38,030 bases of DNA, from NCBI GenBank assembly GCA_011391405.1, contig JAABQQ010000154.1, forward strand, positions 1 through 38,030. The letters run 5' to 3'. Positions 1-7,965 of the stretch are shown piece after piece. Under the pieces are notes generated by a model. It was not told the DNA's origin and did no database searches. It worked only from the letters and a program-made list of their open reading frames with translations. Source of the stretch: Gammaproteobacteria bacterium. Its GTDB lineage: Bacteria; Pseudomonadota; Gammaproteobacteria; Steroidobacterales; Steroidobacteraceae. How positions within the stretch are numbered: the first letter of the stretch is position 1; each line of letters begins with the position of its first letter. The position numbers were made by a program, and so were the translations under genes.

Positions 1-2
1 AT

Positions 3-41
3 CATAGCAAACCCATGCTGCTGGAACCGGCACACGCATGA
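3..41 (+). CDS. C-terminal end of an unidentified upstream gene (partial)
   Basis: An open frame enters from the left edge and stops at the TGA at 39-41, giving the tail HSKPMLLEPAHA. The stop overlaps the ATG of the rhombosortase gene in the ATGA arrangement seen at many other junctions in this window. That overlap is the only reason to believe the frame is a gene. The visible tail is too short to identify a family. If real, it would couple translation of the rhombosortase to the upstream gene. Confidence 0.3.
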   Translation, partial: HSKPMLLEPAHA

Positions 42-667
42 ACCTGGGACGTCTTCCGCAACTGCTGCAACTGGCGCAGCTCGGTACACGCGCCTGGCGC
101 GCGCCGCTGGCGCTGGCGCTGGTGCTCATCGCGGTCCAGCTGCTCTGCGCGTCGGCGTGGGAGGCCCTGCCCTACGACCGCGCCGCCATCCTGGCCGGCG
201 GCGACTACGCGCGGCTCGTTACCGCCCATTTCTTCCATTATGACCTGGCACACCTCGCCTGGAACCTCGTTGGCCTTGCGCTCGTCGCCGCGCTTTTCGC
301 CCGCGAATTCGACCTCCGTGGCTGGATCGTCATCCTCGTCGCTGCGACCGTCGCGGTCGACCTGGGGTTCCTCTTACTCGAGCCGCAACTCGAGTGGTAC
401 GTGGGGTTTTCCGGCGTGCTGCACGGCATGATGGCAGCGGGGCTCTGTGCCTGGTTGTGGCGCACGCCCGATGCCATCACGGCGCTGGTGGCGGTCCTGT
501 TTGCGTTCAAGCTCGGCTGGGAGCACCTGGTGGGGCCGCTGCCGTTCACCGCATCGACGCTGGCGGTGCCAGTCATCCACGAGGCCCACACCTATGGTGC
601 AATCGGCGGCGCGGTGGCGGCGCTCTGGATGCTGTGGCGGCAGCGACCTGCGGTTGCATCGCTATAA
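38..667 (+). CDS. rrtA: Rhombosortase, rhomboid-family intramembrane serine protease
   Basis: A 209-residue polytopic membrane protein of the rhombosortase branch of the rhomboid family, which cleaves GlyGly-CTERM tails of exported proteins in the inner membrane. Visible motifs are HLAWN (His72, Asn76), the nucleophile motif GFSGVLHG with Ser125 and His129, and EAHTYGA with His184 as the likely dyad partner. Five or six hydrophobic segments fit the compact rhombosortase size. The ATG at 38 overlaps a possible upstream stop. No GlyGly-CTERM protein is encoded in this window, so the substrate lies elsewhere. It sits just before fabD, where many gammaproteobacteria carry fabH, and its stop codon overlaps a TATAAT box. 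The family call is firm; the substrate is unknown. Confidence 0.85.
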   Translation: MNLGRLPQLLQLAQLGTRAWRAPLALALVLIAVQLLCASAWEALPYDRAAILAGGDYARLVTAHFFHYDLAHLAWNLVGLALVAALFAREFDLRGWIVILVAATVAVDLGFLLLEPQLEWYVGFSGVLHGMMAAGLCAWLWRTPDAITALVAVLFAFKLGWEHLVGPLPFTASTLAVPVIHEAHTYGAIGGAVAALWMLWRQRPAVASL

Positions 668-668
668 T
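663..668 (+). promoter_or_regulatory. Candidate -10 box upstream of fabD
   Basis: A perfect TATAAT overlaps the stop codon of the rhombosortase gene, 53 bases before the fabD ATG. No convincing -35 hexamer lies 16-18 bases upstream, so it may be a weak or activator-dependent promoter. It would let the fab genes be transcribed separately from rrtA. Confidence 0.4.
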
Positions 669-721
669 CGCCCCACCACATCAGGATTGGCCGCCGGATG
701 GCCAACGGGGGAACACTGCCG

Positions 722-1669
722 ATGACACTCGCTTTCGTCTTTCCGGGGCAGGGGTCCCAGTCCGTCGGCATGCTCGCAGAACTCGGCGCGGTGGAACCGG
801 TCGTGCGTGCCACCTTTGCCGAAGCAAGCGAAGTGCTCGGCTACGACCTCTGGGCACTCTGCCAGGACGGGCCGGAGGCCGATCTCGGCTCCACGGAGCG
901 CACGCAGCCGGCGATGCTGGCCGCTGGGGTCGCGACGTGGCGGGTGTGGGTCGGTCGCGGCGGGCCGCGGCCCGTGGCGATGGCGGGACACAGCCTCGGT
1001 GAATACACCGCGCTGGTGTGCTCGGACGCAATCGATTTCAAGACGGCCATCGACGTCGTCCGCTTCCGTGGCCAGGTGATGCAGCAGGCCGTGCCGCTGG
1101 GGCAGGGAGCCATGGCGGCGATCCTCGGGCTCGAGGACGCGGACCTCGATGCGGCCTGCAGGGAAGCGGCGCAGGGTGAGGTGGTCGAACCGGTGAATTT
1201 CAATGCGCCCGGCCAGATCGTCATCGCCGGTAATGCGACGGCTGTAGCACGTGCCATCGATGCCGCGAAGGCCCGCGGTGCCAAGCGTGCGGTGCTGCTG
1301 CCGGTGAGCGTACCCTCGCACAGCAGCCTGATGGTCGGCGCCGCCGAGCGGCTTGCGGCAAAGCTCGCGACCGTGGACGTGCGGCTGCCCAACGTCGCCG
1401 ACGTCTACACCGTGGACGTGCGCAAACACACCTCGCCCGACGGCATCCGCCAGTCGCTCAAGGAACAGTTGTTCAAACCGGTGCGCTGGGCGGACACCAT
1501 TCGCGCCATGCTCGCAGGCGGAGCCACCACGTTCGTCGAATGCGGTCCGGGCAAGGTGCTGACGTCACTCAACCGCCGCATCGAGCGCAGGCCCGACCTC
1601 AAGCTGCTCGCGCTCGAAGACTCGACCTCGATCGCGGCCGTGCTGGCCGCCTGTGGAGACAACGCATGA
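722..1669 (+). CDS. fabD: Malonyl-CoA:ACP transacylase FabD
   Basis: Transfers the malonyl group from malonyl-CoA to acyl carrier protein, supplying the elongation unit for type II fatty acid synthesis in the cytoplasm. The 315-residue product has GQGSQ at residues 9-13, the nucleophilic serine in GHSLG (Ser91) and the catalytic histidine in VPSHSS (His200), all in family positions. I chose the ATG at 722 because MTLAFVFPGQGSQ matches the usual N-terminus; an in-frame ATG at 698 would add eight residues. The stop overlaps the fabG ATG by four bases (ATGA), so the two are translationally coupled. It heads the fabD-fabG-acpP-fabF cluster. Confidence 0.97.
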   Translation: MTLAFVFPGQGSQSVGMLAELGAVEPVVRATFAEASEVLGYDLWALCQDGPEADLGSTERTQPAMLAAGVATWRVWVGRGGPRPVAMAGHSLGEYTALVCSDAIDFKTAIDVVRFRGQVMQQAVPLGQGAMAAILGLEDADLDAACREAAQGEVVEPVNFNAPGQIVIAGNATAVARAIDAAKARGAKRAVLLPVSVPSHSSLMVGAAERLAAKLATVDVRLPNVADVYTVDVRKHTSPDGIRQSLKEQLFKPVRWADTIRAMLAGGATTFVECGPGKVLTSLNRRIERRPDLKLLALEDSTSIAAVLAACGDNA

Positions 1670-2412
1670 GCAGCCTTGCAGGCGAATTTGCCCTGGTCAC
1701 CGGCGCCACGCGTGGCATCGGCCGCGCCATTGCCTTGGAACTCGGCAAGCGCGGTGCGCGCGTCGTGGGCACCGCCACGACCGCAGCCGGTGCCCAGGCG
1801 ATCGATGCGTACCTCAAGCAGGCGGGCGTCACGGGTCGTGGCCTGGTGCTGAACGTCGCCGAGGCGGGTGCCGTCGAGGCGTGCTTCAAGGGCGTGGAGG
1901 CGGCGGAGGGCACCCCGTCCATTCTCGTCAACAACGCCGGCATCACGCGCGACGGCCTGCTCATGCGCATGAGCGCGGACGACTGGCAGGCCGTGCTCGA
2001 TACCGACCTGAGTGCGGTGTACCGTACCTGCAAGGCCGTCATGCGCGGAATGATGAAGGCGCGCAAAGGCCGGATCGTGAACATCGCGTCCGTCGTCGGT
2101 GTGATGGGTAACGCCGGCCAGACCAACTACGCGGCGGCCAAGGCGGGCATGATCGGCTTCAGCAAGAGCCTGGCGCGCGAGGTCGGATCACGCAACATCA
2201 CGGTCAACGTGGTGGCCCCGGGGTTCATCGTCACGGACATGACCGATGCCCTGGGCGAGGCCCAGAAAACGGCGCTGCTGACGCAGGTTCCGCTCGGCCG
2301 TCTGGGTTCGCCGGACGATGTCGCGGCGGCTGTTGCCTTCCTGGCCGGGCCCGCAGCGGCCTACATCACCGGCGAGACCCTGCACGTAAACGGTGGTATG
2401 TACATGATCTGA
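1666..2412 (+). CDS. fabG: 3-oxoacyl-ACP reductase FabG
   Basis: NADPH-dependent reduction of 3-oxoacyl-ACP to 3-hydroxyacyl-ACP, the first reductive step of fatty acid elongation. The 248-residue short-chain dehydrogenase has the nucleotide-binding TGATRGIG at residues 12-19, NNAGITRDGLLMRM after residue 88, and the catalytic Ser142-Tyr155-Lys159 set within SVVG and NYAAAKAG. It ends in GGMYMI, as FabG proteins do. The start overlaps the fabD stop. The 120-base gap after it carries a palindrome and a likely promoter for acpP. Confidence 0.97.
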   Translation: MSSLAGEFALVTGATRGIGRAIALELGKRGARVVGTATTAAGAQAIDAYLKQAGVTGRGLVLNVAEAGAVEACFKGVEAAEGTPSILVNNAGITRDGLLMRMSADDWQAVLDTDLSAVYRTCKAVMRGMMKARKGRIVNIASVVGVMGNAGQTNYAAAKAGMIGFSKSLAREVGSRNITVNVVAPGFIVTDMTDALGEAQKTALLTQVPLGRLGSPDDVAAAVAFLAGPAAAYITGETLHVNGGMYMI

Positions 2413-2422
2413 TGGGATTTTC

Positions 2423-2460
2423 GGTCCAATTGGACCCCCGGCACGGCCTTAACATAGAAT
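2423..2460 (+). promoter_or_regulatory. Candidate acpP promoter with a 14-bp perfect palindrome
   Basis: GGTCCAATTGGACC at 2423-2436 is a perfect palindrome with no spacer, so it is more like a protein-binding site than a hairpin. A -35-like TTGGAC (2430-2435) lies inside it, and TAGAAT at 2455-2460 is a plausible -10 with a long 19-base spacer. The acpP ATG follows at 2533. A separate promoter for acpP is common because ACP is needed in excess. The binding protein is unknown. Confidence 0.45.
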
Positions 2461-2532
2461 ACGCGCCCCATGCCGGTCCCTTGCAGGCCCGGATCGGCAG
2501 ATTTTGTTTCCTTCCAAAGGATCCCTACGACA

Positions 2533-2775
2533 ATGAGCAGTATTGAACAGCGGGTGAAGGCGATCGTCGCCGAGCAACTGGGCGTCAAGGAAGAGGAAGT
2601 CACCAACGAGTCCTCCTTCGTCGACGACCTCGGTGCAGACTCGCTCGACACTGTCGAACTGGTGATGGCGCTCGAAGAGGAATTCGAGACCGAAATTCCC
2701 GACGAGGACGCCGAGAAAATCACGACCGTGCAGCAGGCAATCGACTACATCAACGAGCGCCGCACCCAGGCCTGA
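2533..2775 (+). CDS. acpP: Acyl carrier protein AcpP
   Basis: Carries growing acyl chains on a phosphopantetheine arm for fatty acid, phospholipid and lipid A synthesis. The 80-residue acidic protein has the modification site [10 protein letters not shown] with Ser37, and the family helix [15 protein letters not shown]. The ATG at 2533 follows an AAAGGA ribosome-binding site near 2516-2521. An in-frame start at 2470 would add an unrelated N-terminal extension and is rejected. A short hairpin separates it from fabF. Confidence 0.97.
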   Translation: MSSIEQRVKAIVAEQLGVKEEEVTNESSFVDDLGADSLDTVELVMALEEEFETEIPDEDAEKITTVQQAIDYINERRTQA

Positions 2776-2793
2776 GCCGCGCCTCGTGCCGGG

Positions 2794-2809
2794 CCGCCAC
2801 GGATGGCGG
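2794..2809 (+). other. Short hairpin between acpP and fabF
   Basis: CCGCCA (2794-2799) and TGGCGG (2804-2809) form a 6-bp GC-rich stem with a 4-base loop in the 75-base gap between acpP and fabF. No T-run follows, so it is not a classic intrinsic terminator. It could protect the acpP 3' end or lower read-through into fabF, giving more AcpP than FabF. The alternative fabF ATG at 2803 would sit in the loop and stem. Confidence 0.35.
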
Positions 2810-2850
2810 TCCTGCCACATCGTTCCAGTGAATCTTTGGGGGGACCCAGC

Positions 2851-4095
2851 TTGTCCAGGCGCAGAGTCGTCGTCACAGGTTTAGGCATCGTCTCCCCGCT
2901 CGGCAGCACCGTCGCAACCGCCTGGGAAGGCATCGTGAACGGTCGCAGCGGCATCGGTCTCATCGACAAGATGGACCTGAGCGCCTTCCCGGTCCGCATC
3001 GGCGGGCAGGTGCAGGGCTTCAATGCCGAGGAGTACATGGCGCCCAAGGACTTGCGGAAATTCGATCCGTTCGTTCCGTTCGGCGTCGCTTCCGCGACTC
3101 AAGCGATCAAGGATTCCGGCTTCGAGGTCAACGAGGGTAATTGCGGACGCATCGGCGTCGCCATGGGCGCCGGCATCGGCGGACTCTCGACCATCGAAGA
3201 GAACACGGCGAAGTGGCTCGAGGCGAAAACGCCGCGCAAGATTTCCCCCTTCTTCATCCCTGGCAGCATCATCAACGCAGCCGCCGGGCAGGTGTCGATC
3301 CAGCACGGCCTGCGCGGACCAAACCTCGCGCTGGTCACGGCTTGCACGACGTCGACGCATTCGATCGGCCTCGCGTGCCGCCTGATCCAGTACGGCGACG
3401 CTGACATCATGGTTGCGGGCGGTTCCGAGATGGCATTCACGCCGCTCGGCGTCGGCAGCTTCTGCCAGGCGCGCGCACTCTCGCTGCGCAATGACGAGCC
3501 CGCACGGGCCAGCCGTCCCTGGGACAAGGACCGCGATGGTTTCGTGATGGCGGAGGGCGGCGGCGCCGTCGTCCTCGAAGAGTACGAGCACGCGAAGGCA
3601 CGCGGCGCGCAGATTTATGCGGAGCTCGTCGGCTTCGGCATGAGCGGCGACGCGCATCACATCACGTCGCCGCCGGAAAACGGCGAGGGCGCGCGGCTGG
3701 CGATGACCGCGGCCATTCGCGATGCAGAGATCGACGTCGAAGCAGTCGACTACATCAACGCACACGCCACGTCGACCGAACTCGGCGATCGCGCCGAAAC
3801 GATCGCGATCAAGCGCGCGCTCGGCGCGCACGCAAGCAAGGTCGCGGTGAGCTCGACCAAGTCGATGACCGGGCACCTGCTCGGTGCCGCGGGTGTCGTT
3901 GAAGCGATCTTCTCGATCCTTGCGATTCGCGACGGCGTGCTACCGCCGACGATCAACCTCGAGAACCCGGATCCCGAGTGCGACCTCGACTACGTCCCGG
4001 GTACCGCGCGCCAGGCGCCGGTCCGCATCGCGCTGTCGAATTCGTTCGGCTTCGGTGGCACGAACGGCAGCCTGATTTTCCGCGCGCTCAGCTGA
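2851..4095 (+). CDS. fabF: 3-oxoacyl-ACP synthase II FabF (TTG start)
   Basis: Condenses malonyl-ACP with acyl-ACP, the chain-elongating step and the one that favours long cis-unsaturated chains. The catalytic Cys165 lies in TACTTST, followed by His305 (YINAHATST), Lys337 (STKSMTG) and His342, the expected Cys-His-His set. I start it at the TTG at 2851: this gives MSRRRVVVTGLG and 414 residues, close to the usual length, and a run of six G followed by A ends six bases before it. The in-frame ATG at 2803 would add 16 unrelated residues and falls in a hairpin. The gene ends 21 bases before pabB. Confidence 0.95.
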   Translation: MSRRRVVVTGLGIVSPLGSTVATAWEGIVNGRSGIGLIDKMDLSAFPVRIGGQVQGFNAEEYMAPKDLRKFDPFVPFGVASATQAIKDSGFEVNEGNCGRIGVAMGAGIGGLSTIEENTAKWLEAKTPRKISPFFIPGSIINAAAGQVSIQHGLRGPNLALVTACTTSTHSIGLACRLIQYGDADIMVAGGSEMAFTPLGVGSFCQARALSLRNDEPARASRPWDKDRDGFVMAEGGGAVVLEEYEHAKARGAQIYAELVGFGMSGDAHHITSPPENGEGARLAMTAAIRDAEIDVEAVDYINAHATSTELGDRAETIAIKRALGAHASKVAVSSTKSMTGHLLGAAGVVEAIFSILAIRDGVLPPTINLENPDPECDLDYVPGTARQAPVRIALSNSFGFGGTNGSLIFRALS

Positions 4096-4116
4096 GCGCG
4101 CGAGCGACCTCCAGCC

Positions 4117-5463
4117 ATGCGCGAAGCCGACCTGCTCGCGCTGCACGAGCGCTTTCCCGCCCGTTATCCCGTCCTGCTCGAAAGCGTGAGCGGCGACGAG
4201 CCGCTTGGGCGTCACGACATCCTGTTTGCTTTGCCCGGCGAGCAGCTCTCGCAGTTGCCTGACGGCAGTCTCGCGGGGGATGTGCGCGAAGCGGCCGCTG
4301 GTGGCCGGTTCCTGGATGCGCTCGACCGCTGGTTCGGCCGGGAACGCGACGCGGGCGACGTCATCCCGAGCGGGGCCGTGTTCGCCGACGGTTGGTTCCT
4401 CTACCTCGGCTACGAACTTGCGGGCGAGATCGAACCGACGCTGCGTTTGCCTGCCTCGCGCCTGCCGCGTGCGGTGGCGTGGCGCATGCGTGGCGCGTTG
4501 CTGCGCGACCGGCGGACCGGCGCGATTCGCGTCGTCGCGCGCGACGCCGGGACCCTGGAGCAACTGCGAGAGCAGGTTCGTGTCGATGTCGCCGTCGCCA
4601 GCGCGGAAAAACGGATTCCGCCAGCCGTATTGGCGACGGCGGTCGAAGAGCAGGAACCGCAGGTGTTCCTCGATGGCATGCGCGAAGTGCTCGAGGCCAT
4701 CGCGCGTGGCGACGTCTACCAGGCCAATCTCTCGCGCTCATGGCGCACCCGCCTGGCGCCTGGCGCCACGGTGCCGGACCTTTACCAGGCTTTGCGGCGC
4801 GCGAACCCGGCGCCCTTCGCTGCGCTGGCACAGTTCGGCGATTTCGCGCTGCTGAGTTCATCGCCCGAGCGCCTGCTGCAGCTGCAGGACGGCATCGCGA
4901 GCACGCGCCCCATCGCCGGCACGCGTCCGCGCGGGCGGGACGATGTCGCCGACGCGGCGCTCAAGAGCGAGCTCAAGCTCAATGAAAAGGAACGCGCCGA
5001 GCACGTCATGCTGGTGGACCTCGAGCGCAACGATCTCGGCCGCATCTGTCGCGGCGGCACCGTCGAGGTCGACGAGTTCATGACCATCGAGACGTACGCG
5101 ACGGTGCACCACATCGTCTCGAACGTACGCGGCATCCTGCGCGATGACGTGACCCCCGGCCAGGCGATCGCTGCCGTATTCCCGGGCGGGACGATCACCG
5201 GCTGCCCCAAAGTGCGGTGCATGGGCCTGCTCGCAGGTCTCGAGGGCGAGCCGCGTGACGCGTATACAGGGTCCCTGGGGTACCTCGACCTGAACGGCGC
5301 GATGGACCTGAACATCCTGATTCGCACGCTGACCGTGCGCGACGGCGAGATTGGATTTCGGACCGGGGCCGGCATCGTGGCAGACTCCGTACCCGAGGCT
5401 GAACTGGCCGAAACCCGCGCGAAGGCGCATGGAATCCTGCGCGCGCTGGGAGAACGACGATGA
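4117..5463 (+). CDS. pabB: Aminodeoxychorismate synthase component I (PabB type)
   Basis: Chorismate-binding enzyme that with ammonia from a PabA subunit makes 4-amino-4-deoxychorismate for folate. The 448-residue protein has the C-terminal chorismate domain: GDVYQANLSR near 198, SSSPERLL near 247, HVMLVDLERNDLGR, FPGGTITGCPKVRCM and DAYTGSLGY. The motif that is PIKGT in E. coli PabB, with a covalent-intermediate lysine, is PIAGT here (Ala267), as in anthranilate synthase TrpE. I keep the PabB call because pabC follows with a four-base overlap and CPKVRCM is, from memory, common in PabB of this lineage. No pabA or trpG is in the window. TrpE-type activity cannot be excluded. Confidence 0.85.
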   Translation: MREADLLALHERFPARYPVLLESVSGDEPLGRHDILFALPGEQLSQLPDGSLAGDVREAAAGGRFLDALDRWFGRERDAGDVIPSGAVFADGWFLYLGYELAGEIEPTLRLPASRLPRAVAWRMRGALLRDRRTGAIRVVARDAGTLEQLREQVRVDVAVASAEKRIPPAVLATAVEEQEPQVFLDGMREVLEAIARGDVYQANLSRSWRTRLAPGATVPDLYQALRRANPAPFAALAQFGDFALLSSSPERLLQLQDGIASTRPIAGTRPRGRDDVADAALKSELKLNEKERAEHVMLVDLERNDLGRICRGGTVEVDEFMTIETYATVHHIVSNVRGILRDDVTPGQAIAAVFPGGTITGCPKVRCMGLLAGLEGEPRDAYTGSLGYLDLNGAMDLNILIRTLTVRDGEIGFRTGAGIVADSVPEAELAETRAKAHGILRALGERR

Positions 5464-6281
5464 TGGGTCGGAAGTTCGTGAATGGCGTGGAAGGCGGCAG
5501 CGTGTCGGTGGACGACCGCGGGCTGCAGTACGGCGATGGCCTGTTCGAGACGATGGGTGCGACGAACGGGCGGGTGCGGCGCTTTCAGAGCCACATGGCG
5601 CGTCTCACCGAGGGCTGTCACCGCCTCGGCATGCCGGCGCCGCCAGTGGACCTCATCGAAACGGACTGCCTGCGCGCCCTCGAAGGCTTCGGCGCCGCCG
5701 TGGTCAAGCTCACGCTGACGCGGGGTCCGGGTCCGCGCGCCTATCCGCCCCCGGCCGAGCCGAGCCCGACGCGCATCGTCGTCTCGACGGCGCAGCAGGT
5801 GTCCGAGTCCGAGGCAGCGCGGCCGCTCAACCTGCGCGTGTGCGAGACGCGGCTGGGCCGCAATCCGCGGCTCGCGGGAATCAAGCACCTCAATCGCCTC
5901 GAGCAGGTGCTCGCCGGAGCCGAGCTGCGTGAGCCCGGAGTCGACGAGGGCCTCATGCGCTCGACCGACGATCGTGTCGTGTGTGCCACGGCGGCCAACG
6001 TGTTCCTGGTGCGCAACGGTCAGCTGCTGACGCCGCAGATCAGCGACTGCGGAGTTGCGGGTGTGATGCGCGAAGTCGTGCTGCACCTGGCGCGGAGGCT
6101 CGGCATGCACGTCGAGACGGGCGACTACACGCTCGACGACCTGGCCAGGGCCGACGAATGCTTCCTGACCAACTCCGTGCGTGGCATCCGACCAGTCGGG
6201 TGCATCGTGGGTGTCAATGACTTCCGACCGGGTGAGATGACGGCACGACTGCGCGACGCGGTCGAGACTGCCGACGAATGA
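5460..6281 (+). CDS. pabC: Aminodeoxychorismate lyase PabC
   Basis: PLP enzyme that removes pyruvate from aminodeoxychorismate to give 4-aminobenzoate. The 273-residue class IV aminotransferase-fold protein has DRGLQYGDGLFE at 19-30, the PLP lysine in GIKHLNRLEQ (Lys142), and NSVRGIRPV near the C-terminus. The start is the ATG at 5460, overlapping the pabB stop; the second Met codon at 5463 is equally possible. The stop overlaps mltG. The coupling pabB-pabC is the main support for the folate role of its neighbour. Confidence 0.93.
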   Translation: MMGRKFVNGVEGGSVSVDDRGLQYGDGLFETMGATNGRVRRFQSHMARLTEGCHRLGMPAPPVDLIETDCLRALEGFGAAVVKLTLTRGPGPRAYPPPAEPSPTRIVVSTAQQVSESEAARPLNLRVCETRLGRNPRLAGIKHLNRLEQVLAGAELREPGVDEGLMRSTDDRVVCATAANVFLVRNGQLLTPQISDCGVAGVMREVVLHLARRLGMHVETGDYTLDDLARADECFLTNSVRGIRPVGCIVGVNDFRPGEMTARLRDAVETADE

Positions 6282-7312
6282 TGCCGGTGCGGCGCACGTT
6301 GCTCGCGCTGCTGGCGATCGCCATGCTCGTCGTCGCAGCCGGCGCGCTGTACGGTCGTCACTGGCTGGCACAGCCGCTGGCGATCGGAGCCGAACCCGTC
6401 ATCGTCGAGGTCCAGCCCGGGCAAACGCTCACGGCTGTCGCGCGTGAACTCGCTGCCAGGGGTTTGCTCACCCACCCGCGGTTGCTCGCGCTCTACGGCC
6501 GGTTCATCGGCGCGGATTCGCGGATGCACGCGGGAGAGTTTTCGATCAAGCCGGGCACGTCGCCCCGAGGCCTGCTGCAGGCCCTGGTGAGCGGGGCCGT
6601 CGTCCAGCATTCGGTCACGATCGTCGAGGGCTGGACGTTTCGGGATTTGCGCAAGGCGCTCGCGGCCGCACCGACGTTGGAGCACACGACGGGCGGCATG
6701 CAGGACGACGCGGTCATGCGTGCGCTGGGCGAGGACGGCAAGCCCCCCGAAGGCCTGTTTTTTCCGGACACGTACCTGTTCGGCAAAGGCACCCGCGACA
6801 TCGACGTGCTGCGCCAGTCGCGCGACCGCATGCGCAAGGAACTGGCAGCGGCCTGGGCGTCGCGGCACGAAAACCTGCCGCTCAAGGATGACTACGAGGC
6901 GCTGATCCTGGCCTCGATCATCGAGCGCGAAACCGGGCACCCGGACGAGCGTGCGCGCGTCGCGGGCGTATTCGTCGAGCGACTGCGGCGAGGCATGCGC
7001 CTGCAGACGGACCCGACCGTCATCTACGGGCTCGGCGAAAAGTTCGACGGCAACCTGCGACGCACTGATCTCGAGCGCGACGGCCCGTACAATACGTACA
7101 CACGGGCGGGTCTGCCGCCGACGCCGATTGCGCTTCCCGGGGCCGCTGCGTTGCGGGCGGCAGTGCAACCCGACGAGCACGGCGAACTTTTCTTCGTCGC
7201 GACGGGCGCAGGCGACGGCAGGCACGCGTTCTCGAGGACGCTGGCGGAGCACGAGGCCGCCGTGCGGCGATACCTGGTGCGTTACCGTCAACAGAACAGC
7301 AAAGGTCGTTGA
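6278..7312 (+). CDS. mltG: Endolytic murein transglycosylase MltG
   Basis: Inner-membrane enzyme (YceG family) that cuts nascent glycan strands in the periplasm and is thought to end glycan polymerisation. The 344-residue product has one N-terminal membrane anchor at about residues 7-25, a LysM-like segment (VEVQPGQTLTAVARELAARG), then the catalytic domain with ASIIERE (Glu216 the likely catalytic acid), LQTDPTVIYG and YNTYTRAGLPPTPI. The ATG at 6278 overlaps the pabC stop; a second ATG follows directly at 6281. The position between pabC and tmk is the standard gammaproteobacterial arrangement. Confidence 0.96.
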   Translation: MMPVRRTLLALLAIAMLVVAAGALYGRHWLAQPLAIGAEPVIVEVQPGQTLTAVARELAARGLLTHPRLLALYGRFIGADSRMHAGEFSIKPGTSPRGLLQALVSGAVVQHSVTIVEGWTFRDLRKALAAAPTLEHTTGGMQDDAVMRALGEDGKPPEGLFFPDTYLFGKGTRDIDVLRQSRDRMRKELAAAWASRHENLPLKDDYEALILASIIERETGHPDERARVAGVFVERLRRGMRLQTDPTVIYGLGEKFDGNLRRTDLERDGPYNTYTRAGLPPTPIALPGAAALRAAVQPDEHGELFFVATGAGDGRHAFSRTLAEHEAAVRRYLVRYRQQNSKGR

Positions 7313-7965
7313 GCAGCGTGCAAGGCAGGTTCATCACGTTCGAAGGCGGCGAGGGCGTCGGCAAGTCGACGCAGATCAGGCGCGCGGCTGCCTGGCTGGA
7401 AGCGGAGGGTGTCGAAGTCGTGCTGACGCGTGAGCCGGGTGGCACGCCGCGGGCCGAACAGTTGCGTCGCATCCTGCTCGAGCGCACCGACGAACCCATG
7501 CCGCAGTCGTGCGAACTGCTGCTGATGTTCGCGGCGCGGGCGAGCCACCTCGCCAACTTGATCGAACCGGCCGTGGCGCGGGGTGCATGGGTGCTGTGTG
7601 ACCGGTTCACCGATGCCACCTACGCCTACCAGGGTGGCGGCCGCGGCTTGCCCGCGGCCGACATCGATGCGCTGGTGCATATCGTGCATCCGCAGCGTCA
7701 GCCAGATCTCACCGTGTTGCTCGACGCGCCCATCGCCGTCGGCATGGCGCGCGCGCACGCACGCAACGGCACGCGTGGGCCTGACCGGTTCGAGTCGGAA
7801 CGCGCCGAATTCTTCGAACGTGTCCGGCAGAATTATCTGCAGCGCGCTGCGCAGGAAGCGACACGGTTCCACGTCGTCGACGCGACCGGCGCGCTCGAGC
7901 ACGTCGAATTGGCCATCCGGACGGCTTTGCAGCCATTGCTCATCACCCGGGCGCCGTCGCGATGA
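7309..7965 (+). CDS. tmk: Thymidylate kinase Tmk (TTG start)
   Basis: Phosphorylates dTMP to dTDP with ATP for DNA synthesis. The 218-residue protein has the P-loop FEGGEGVGKST near residues 11-21, REPGGTPRAEQLR, DRFTDATYAYQGGGRGL and the lid segment GPDRFESE. The TTG at 7309 overlaps the mltG stop and gives MSSVQGRFITFEG; a GTG at 7318 is the alternative and would shorten the protein by three residues. Its stop overlaps the holB ATG by four bases. Confidence 0.96.
   Translation: MSSVQGRFITFEGGEGVGKSTQIRRAAAWLEAEGVEVVLTREPGGTPRAEQLRRILLERTDEPMPQSCELLLMFAARASHLANLIEPAVARGAWVLCDRFTDATYAYQGGGRGLPAADIDALVHIVHPQRQPDLTVLLDAPIAVGMARAHARNGTRGPDRFESERAEFFERVRQNYLQRAAQEATRFHVVDATGALEHVELAIRTALQPLLITRAPSR

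Noticed and set aside
4782-6371. 529-codon open frame on the minus strand opposite pabB and pabC
   Set aside because: Low-complexity, Arg-rich translation without conserved motifs, lying wholly opposite two clear genes; a result of high GC.
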